Shown: positions 6,273 to 10,941 of the stretch, one piece after another
Layout: every line of letters starts with the position of its first letter
Numbering within the stretch: the stretch's first letter is position 1
Source of the DNA: Multifurca ochricompacta
Taxonomy: Eukaryota; Basidiomycota; Agaricomycetes; Russulales; Russulaceae
DNA: 10,941 bases
Direction of reading: 5' to 3'
Assembly: GCA_022496185.1 (NCBI GenBank)
Contig: WTXG01000598.1
Location: 1-10,941, forward strand
Notes under the pieces: model-generated
Told to the model about the DNA's origin: nothing
What the model saw: the letters and a program-made list of their open reading frames with translations, nothing else
Database searches by the model: none
Program-made: the position numbers and the translations under genes

Positions 6273-7547
6273 TTAATTGTTTCTAGGCGCTTCTGGATGC
6301 CGGGTATGGAACTCCGAGATAAGGACCGGGGCAAAGATATTCCCGGCTGGCTCCCACGAGTTGTCAGAGTCTGGGAATCCCTTCCACTTGACAAGGTAAT
6401 GCAGTTTGCGCCCTCGGCCTTTACGTATGGAGTCTAGAATCTGCTCCACTTCCCATTCTGCTTCTCCATTGATCAGTTCTGGGGGAGGTCTCAGGAAGTT
6501 TTCCCCATGCAGGGGTGTCTCTTTGTAAGGCGTCAGGAGTCAGGCATGGAAGACCAGATGAATTTTCCATGTCGATGGGAGCTCCAGTTCGTATGACACA
6601 TCTGACAGCTTCCTTGTTATCTTGAAAGGTCCATGTCATCAGGGTGCCAATTTCGCCGTTGGGTGTGACGTACGAATGTTCCTTCCTTCTAGCCACACCA
6701 AGTCATTGGTTTGATAAGGTGTGAATGTTGAGGGCTTCTCCAACAGGGTCCTTTGCGCTTTCAGCAAGTTCTCATTGGCTGATTGCTGGATCTCATCCCA
6801 TTGGCCGATATGCTGCACAGCTGATGGGACATTTGTGGGTTTATTGGCCCAGGTAGTTCGTGGCATCCATCCCATGATGAGGGAGAATGGAGAGGTTTTC
6901 ATAGTGTTATTGGGCCACGAATTATGTGCAAATTCTGCAGTTGCCAGCCAGTCTGCCCAGTCGTCCTGTCGTCCGTTGCACCAGAACCGGAGATATTGTT
7001 CTAGCCATTGGTTTGTCCTTTCTGATTGCCTGTCCGTCTGTGGATGGTAAGCTGTTGAGATATTCTGCTTTACATCCAGAACCTTGCAAAGTGCCCTAGC
7101 AAATGTGGAGGTAAATTGTGGGTCATGGTTGGAAATGATCTTTTCAGGAAGACCATAGTGCCTGTAGACATGATCCAGGTAGAGTTTGGCGACTCCTTCT
7201 GCTGTAATAGACTCGTTGCAGGGTATAAACAGCGCCGCTTTGGAGCAATCGTGGTCTGTGATAGTCAAAATTGAGTCAAAGCCTTTGGAGGTGGGGAGTT
7301 TGACGATGAAGTCCATAGCAATAGTTTGGAATGGCAAAGAGGTTGTTGGTGTGATTGGGAATGGTGCTGGTGGGTGCAGGTGTGTGTTTACTTTGTTGGC
7401 TTGGCAGTCTGCACATCCTTTCACATAATTTTCCACATCTTTCTTCATATTTGGCCACCAGTAATCTCGTTTGGCAAGAGTGTATGTATTGGCAATGCCG
7501 GGATGTCCTGCAGATAGGGCATAGCATGAGTCCGGGTAACTCACGAG
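6273..7547 (-). pseudogene. Integrase with C-terminal chromodomain (element X), 5' truncated, inactive
   Basis: Inserts retrotransposon cDNA into the genome; the chromodomain of chromoviruses directs this towards histone marks. The first codon (GTG 7544) is arbitrary because the N-terminus is cut. From there: the zinc-binding region (GHPG at 13-16, C44-x2-C47; the first His of the HHCC set is not evident), then a DD35E core with D78 (MDFIVKLP), N139 (ISNHDPQF) and E175 (QSERTNQ). Family members have Asp at 139, so the catalytic triad is broken. Two adjacent TGA stops (6639-6641, 6636-6638) end the open frame at residue 301, and a third lies at 6540-6542. The same frame continues through HGPFKITRKLSDVSYELELP and a chromodomain (about 6460-6285) containing LHYLVKWKGFPDSDNSWEP and EFHTRHPEAP, to TAA at 6273-6275. 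Element Z supports Arg at two of the three stops. Confidence 0.85.
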
Positions 7548-7690
7548 TTTTTTGAGTAGAGCCGTGGGAAAACTCGCAGGTATTGATACTCGCGGATCCG
7601 GGTGATCCGTGGGAAAATACTCATGCGGATCCGGGTATTGATTTTGGCACCCCGGGTACCCACACGGGTACTCGCGGAATACTCGTGGGA
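7548..7690. repeat. GC-rich CGGGTA/CTCGCGG degenerate repeat block
   Basis: Short motifs recur: CCGTGGGAAAA at 7562-7572 and 7607-7617, GCGGATCCGGGT at 7592-7603 and 7625-7636, ACTCGCGGA at 7588-7596 and 7670-7678, plus variants of CGGGTACC. Periods are 33-45 bp and irregular. It sits between the truncated integrase and the AT-rich tail of the tRNA-like element. There is no coding potential. It may be the 3' body of a composite SINE or separate satellite-like DNA. Confidence 0.45.
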
Positions 7691-7820
7691 ATATTATTAT
7701 ATAAAATTATTTTTTTACTAGGCTCGTCAACCTAGAACAGAAATGGCTGAAACATGGATTGAACCTAAGACCTCCGGGAACAAGCTCGGTCCGGTGCTTT
7801 AACCACTAAGCCACCCAGCC
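7691..7820 (-). mobile_element. tRNA-derived SINE-like element
   Basis: Read on the minus strand, 7820-7745 is a 76-nt tRNA-like head. It has an A box TGGCTTAGTGG (7813-7803), a B box GGTTCAATCC (7765-7756), and 5' GGCTGGG pairing with 3' TTCAGCC as a 7-bp acceptor stem with two G·U pairs. The anticodon and T stems are poorly formed, so it is not a working tRNA gene. A short hairpin (CTAGG…CCTAG, 7718-7735) follows, then an A/T-rich tail (7720-7691). These are the parts of a tRNA-derived SINE driven by RNA polymerase III. No target-site duplication was found. Confidence 0.5.
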
Positions 7821-7868
7821 TCACTGGTAAAGACACACAATATATTATATATAGTGTTATGCAGAATT
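7821..7868. other. AT-rich spacer, nothing recognised
   Basis: This short stretch with TATATTATATATA lies between the tRNA-like head and the first minisatellite unit. I see no gene or repeat copy in it. Confidence 0.4.
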
Positions 7869-8450
7869 GATTTTATCACTTGTATCTATTTAATTGTGAA
7901 CGCGTTTTGATCTTATCACTTATATTATCTTAGATGTATATCTTTAGTATCTAATTAATTGTGAACGCATTTTTGATCTTATCACTTAGATGTACATCCC
8001 AAGTATCTAATTAATTGTGAACGCATTTTTGATCTTATCACTTGTATTAGATGTATATCCTAAGTATCTAATTAACTGTGAACGCGTTTTTGATCTTATC
8101 ACTTAGATGTATATTCCAAGTATCTAATTAATTGTGAACGCATTTTTGATCTTATCACTTAGATGTACATCCTAAGTATCTAATTAATTGTGAACGCATT
8201 TTTGATCTTATCACTTAGATGTACATCCTAAGTATCTAATTAATTGTGAACGCATTTTTGATCTTATCACTTGTATTAGATGTATATCCTAAGTATCTAA
8301 TTAAATGTGAACGCATTTTTGATCTTATCACTTAGATGTACATCCCAAGTATCTAATTAATTGTGAACGCATTTTGATCTTATCACTTGTATTAGATGTA
8401 TATCCCAAGTATCTAATTAACTGTGAACACATTTTTGATCTTATCACTTA
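7869..8450. repeat. AT-rich minisatellite, about 10 units of 55-66 bp
   Basis: Units start with GATCTTATCACTT and contain AAGTATCTAATTAA and TGTGAACGCATTTTT. Unit starts are 7869 (partial, divergent), 7909, 7975, 8031, 8092, 8148, 8204, 8260, 8321 and 8376, with a last 14-bp piece at 8437-8450. Lengths are 40, 66, 56, 61, 56, 56, 56, 61, 55 and 61 bp. The 61-bp form differs from the 56-bp form by an extra GTATT and linked substitutions. The array ends flush with the first base of LTR B. There is no coding potential. Confidence 0.9.
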
Positions 8451-8674
8451 TGTTACATCCGGTGTGGGACGTTCCACATGACTTGTGTGACAGCGTACTA
8501 AGCGGGTTCGGATAAGAGACCAATAAGATCCCTTGGAGGTTTAGAGGTTATGAGTCAAAGTCCAAGAGGCTGTACTCTAAGACGATGTTGAGCGGAAAGT
8601 GCCGAAAGCACTGAGACAGGCAGACGTCAAGAGACAAGGGGGAAGTCCAGAAGACAAGCACCGATGTATTCAAT

Positions 8675-8685
8675 AAGTCGAGTCT
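8675..8685 (-). other. Predicted transcript 5' end / self-primer, LTR B
   Basis: The minus strand reads AGACTCGACTT here, an exact 11-nt complement of the primer site at 4260-4270. It lies 34 nt downstream of the TATA box, where transcription is expected to start. Confidence 0.6.
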
Positions 8686-8712
8686 GAGGTCTACAAGGTA
8701 GCTACAGTGGGC

Positions 8713-8719
8713 TTATATA
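8713..8719 (-). promoter_or_regulatory. TATA box of LTR B
   Basis: TATATAA on the minus strand, matching the position in LTR A. Confidence 0.55.
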
Positions 8720-9039
8720 CGTAATCGAGTGGGTGTCTAAAGATAAGATAACCAGAGTCATGTGGGCCTGAATATACGAAAGCGGAGGGCGTAAAGCCAC
8801 GCTTCTGATAGGGAATTAAGTAAGTGTCCGGTCATAAAGATAAGGGATAAGAGATAAGCAACGGCAGGCCAAACACGAGTACAGCGATACAAACAGAAAC
8901 AAAGACAGTCATGGGGAAGGGAGCAGGGCACGTGAGGGATCCCACGATGGAGACGTGATCTGGTAGTGAAGAGTAGGTGGCAAGGAGGGGTCGTCGTTGG
9001 GTAAAAGGAAAAAGACAGGAAGAGACGGGGTTTGTAACA

Positions 9040-9052
9040 TCACCCCTCTTCT
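9040..9052 (-). other. Polypurine tract of element Z
   Basis: Minus-strand AGAAGAGGGGTGA directly precedes the TGTTAC start of LTR B, matching element X. Confidence 0.65.
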
Positions 9053-9069
9053 GGTTCTAGCAGTCCCGG

Positions 9070-10301
9070 CTAGAAACGACTCGTACCGTCATCATCCTGC
9101 ACCAGCTCCAGGTAATCGTCAGCTACATTATGGTCATCCATGCTGTACGACTCCAACTCTTGCGGGCACGCGTGGGTGCGAAGAAATCCATACGGACCGC
9201 GCTGGCTGCATGTGCGGCATAAGTCGTAGACGGGGCAGTCGATTTCTTTATGCCCGGCATTGTGGCGAAGACACTTGCCACACCAACCTGATGGGTTGGT
9301 GATAGTCGGGGCCACCCCTACGCGTCGGAAGATACAGTGTCGGCTCCAGTGGAGGTTGCTTCGGCAGTGTCGACACCACTTGTGGTTAAGGGGGCAGTTC
9401 CAGCTTATGTGATACTTGCTATCACATCACCAGCAGGTTTCCCCACGCGGGTTCTCGTGCAAACGTGGCATCTCAAGCCGGGTCGGCAGCAGCGTTGGGG
9501 CCGCACCCAAGGTTCGAGGGGGGAGGGGTCGTGCATAAGTGTCCGCATACCTTTCAGCAATTGTCTGGTACACATCCCCTGCTTCCAACCTCTTCCTGAT
9601 GTCCACAATCTCCGATTCCAACTGGAACATCCCATTCGTCAGCCTTGCCATCATCTTCGCGTGCTCCTTATACTGTTGGTTCAGCGTCCTCCTCAAGGTG
9701 ATACTCTTCCTCAGCCTCATGACCTCTGCCTTCAAGCACGGTAGCCTCATATCGTTCATCACCTCATCGATCGCGAAGGCGCGACAGTCCTCTGCGGCAA
9801 GGTGACCCAACTGCTCATCAGTCAACGTGTGATGGAGTCGACCTGTATACCTTTCCTCCAGATAGACGGGAGCTCCGTAAACCGGCCCGTCCTTCTTCAT
9901 ACACCCCGCCACATCCATCCCACCATTGGTATAGTAAATGTATTTGGCGATGGCCATGGACCCGTCGGCCATAGTGATCTCCAAGGGGAAGTACATCGAA
10001 GAGTTGGGATTGTTGGGGATGAACGGGAATTCGGGGCTTCATCATCGATCTCTCCGTTGAGCAGGTCATTGGGGTGGGGGTCTTTGCGATGGGTGAAATT
10101 GTCGTTTGGGTTTGGGGATTGATTTTTGACACGGGCCTCTGCGACTTCATAGTCGATAGGGGAAGAGGGGCGTGTGGAGGGATGAGCGGATGGGAAGTTC
10201 TCAACAGCTGCGGCAGTGGCAGTGAAGGCGTCGACAGCGGCGTTGGCAGCGATGAAAGACATGATAGATTGGATGGTGGTAGGACGTTGCTGAGAGAGCA
10301 T
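9070..10301 (-). pseudogene. ORF3 of element Z: zinc-motif protein, one frameshift and one stop
   Basis: Second copy of the unrecognised third ORF. It begins at ATG 10301, 39 nt after the integrase stop, and ends at 9070. The 1232 nt is exactly one base shorter than the X copy. That base is missing in a C run at about 10032-10036, after which the frame continues with MYFPLEITMADGSMAIAKY. A TGA at 9427-9429 replaces the His of the first knuckle (CWHC in X). Beyond it the frame is open and all later Cys/His modules are intact: C-x2-C-x4-H-x4-C, then GWCGKCLRHNAGHKEIDC, then LCRTC with THAC, and the acidic tail VADDYLELVQDDDGTSRF. In the 189-residue central stretch I count about 10 differences from X. 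The nearly equal length and protein conservation show that it is a genuine element gene. Confidence 0.75.
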
Positions 10302-10340
10302 GTACTGGGGATTTCTTCGGGGTCTGTAGACTGGTTCCTT

Positions 10341-10941
10341 TTAACTGTCTCTGGGCGCTTCTGGATGTCGGTCATGGAACTCCGAGATAAGGACCGGGGC
10401 AGAGATATCCCCGGTGGGCTCCCACGAGTTGTCAGAGTCTGGGAACCCTTCCACTTGACTAGGTAATGCAGTTTGCGCCCGCGGCCTTGTCGTTTCGAAT
10501 TTAAAATGCGTTCCACTTCCCACTCTTCTTCTCCATTGATAAGGTCAGGTGGCAGTCTCGAGAAGTTTTCTCCATGTAGCGATGTTTCCTTGTAAGGTGT
10601 GAACAGCCTGGCATGGAAGACCGGATGAATGTGCCATGTGGGGGGAAGTTCGAGTTCGTAGGATACGTCTGACAGCTTCCTTGTTATTTTGAAAGGTCCG
10701 TGATGTCGGGGCGCTAACTTGGCTGTCGGATGTGACATATGAATGTTCTTCCCTTCTAACCATACCATGTCATTGGTCCGATAAGGCGTAAACTTCGTAG
10801 GCTTCTCTGCCAGGGTCTTTTGCACCTTCAACAATTCTCATTGGCCGATTTCCGGATCTCTTCCCATTGGTTGATACGCTGTGTAGCTGAAGGGACGTTC
10901 GTCGGCTTTCCGGTCCATGTGGCTCGAGGCGTCCATCCATG
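10341..10941 (-). pseudogene. Integrase C-terminus with chromodomain (element Z), two frameshifts, partial
   Basis: The last part of a chromovirus integrase; the catalytic core lies beyond the right window edge. Reading inward from 10941 it aligns with X integrase from about residue 225 (GWTPRATW; KPTNVPSA; NQWEEI). A 1-bp deletion between 10834 and 10835 shifts the frame before LLKVQKTLAEKP. The next stretch includes FTPYRTNDMVWLEGKNIHMS and APRHHGPFKITRKLSDVSYE, intact where X has stops. The chromodomain reads EEEWEVERILNSKRQGRGRK and LHYLVKWKG. A second 1-bp deletion between 10445 and 10446 then moves FPDSDNSWEPTGDISAPVL to another frame, ending at TAA 10341-10343. X keeps the missing base at the second site. 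With two shifts the product would be inactive. Confidence 0.8.

Larger units (their letters stand above)
4973..7547 (-). mobile_element. Ty3/gypsy chromovirus remnant 'X' (integrase to 3' end, 5' truncated)
   Basis: On the minus strand this holds integrase with chromodomain (7547-6273), a third ORF (6236-5004), a polypurine tract (about 4986-4973) and then LTR A. Everything upstream of integrase (gag, PR, RT, RNase H and 5' LTR) is missing; GC-rich repeats and a SINE head take its place. Premature stops are TGA at positions where Arg CGA is expected. CpG content is intermediate between Y and Z. Confidence 0.85.
8451..9039 (-). mobile_element. Ty3/gypsy LTR 'B' (3' LTR of element Z)
   Basis: It is bounded by TGTTAC and GTAACA and is 589 bp. 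It aligns with LTR A end to end (for example TTCCACATGACTTGTGTGAC and CACCGATGTATT), with substitutions and small gaps. On the minus strand it has TATATAA (8713-8719) and the exact 11-nt primer complement at 8675-8685. Element Z's polypurine tract abuts its right end. Confidence 0.85.
9040..10941 (-). mobile_element. Ty3/gypsy chromovirus remnant 'Z' (3' part, continues beyond window)
   Basis: On the minus strand this holds the integrase C-terminus with chromodomain, ORF3, a polypurine tract and LTR B. It is collinear with element X and much richer in CpG, so it is the least deaminated copy. Its damage is mainly single-base deletions rather than CGA-to-TGA stops. Confidence 0.85.

Noticed and set aside
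1576..7547. One intact gypsy element read from integrase through gag to RT
   Set aside because: A complete LTR and a second LTR end lie between the IN-ORF3 and gag-RT halves, and the order would be circularly permuted. These are two elements.
7745..7820. Functional tRNA gene
   Set aside because: The anticodon and T stems do not pair properly and no clear anticodon loop forms; only promoter boxes, length and acceptor stem fit.
7869..8450. CRISPR-like array
   Set aside because: The units are contiguous variants of one 56/61-bp sequence with no unique spacers, in a eukaryotic transposon context.
8451..9039. LTR A and LTR B as the two LTRs of one element
   Set aside because: Each has its own polypurine tract and ORF3 on its right side, so both are 3' LTRs of separate minus-strand copies.
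9818..10373. Continuation of the Z integrase frame past the chromodomain into a Ser/Pro/Thr-rich stretch
   Set aside because: This is out-of-frame reading after the 1-bp deletion at 10445/10446. The true chromodomain end lies in the next frame and matches X.

Overview
This window reads as a transposon graveyard in a fungal nuclear genome, most likely an agaricomycete (mushroom-forming basidiomycete). The protein-level signal is Ty3/gypsy chromovirus sequence of the kind common in those genomes. There is no bacterial-style operon structure, and I found no intact host gene, rRNA or functional tRNA. The taxonomic placement is inference from element style only.

Layout from left to right. (1) 1-1522: two Ty1/copia-type LTRs in inverted orientation (1-389 on +, 1111-1522 on -) flank about 720 bp of decayed sequence. 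This holds a short RNase H C-terminus relic and a primer-binding site complementary to the initiator tRNA-Met anticodon arm. (2) About 1576-4272: minus-strand Ty3/gypsy element 'Y', with gag, then a -1 frameshift site, then protease and the first part of reverse transcriptase. RT is cut off before the YxDD motif. (3) 4273-4397: a 125-bp end of an LTR, followed by a full LTR 'A' (4398-4972). (4) 4973-7547: minus-strand element 'X', made of integrase, chromodomain, a third ORF with zinc motifs, a polypurine tract and LTR A as its 3' LTR. It is 5'-truncated near the start of integrase. (5) 7548-7868: a GC-rich CGGGTA/CTCGCGG repeat block and a 76-nt tRNA-like SINE head. (6) 7869-8450: an AT-rich minisatellite of 55-66-bp units. 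(7) 8451-10941: LTR 'B' and the 3' part of minus-strand element 'Z' (integrase C-terminus, chromodomain and ORF3 again), which runs out of the window.

Elements X, Y and Z look like one chromovirus family. LTR A and LTR B align along their length. The sequence next to Y's LTR end is exactly complementary (11 nt) to the predicted 5' end of an LTR transcript, which is the arrangement of Tf1-type self-priming. The family's inferred order is LTR, self-primer site, gag, (-1 shift), PR-RT-(RH)-IN-chromodomain, ORF3, polypurine tract, LTR. RNase H and the RT YxDD motif are not present anywhere in the window.

ORF3 is the least expected part. It is about 410 codons in the position where env would lie, with a coiled-coil-like middle and four cysteine/histidine zinc-type motifs. 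The X and Z copies are nearly identical in protein while differing at about 16% of nucleotides, so it was kept by selection. All copies are now dead. Nearly every premature stop is a TGA where CGA is expected, and the integrase catalytic Asp of X has become Asn. Both fit deamination of methylated CpG, and CpG content suggests Y is the oldest copy and Z the youngest.
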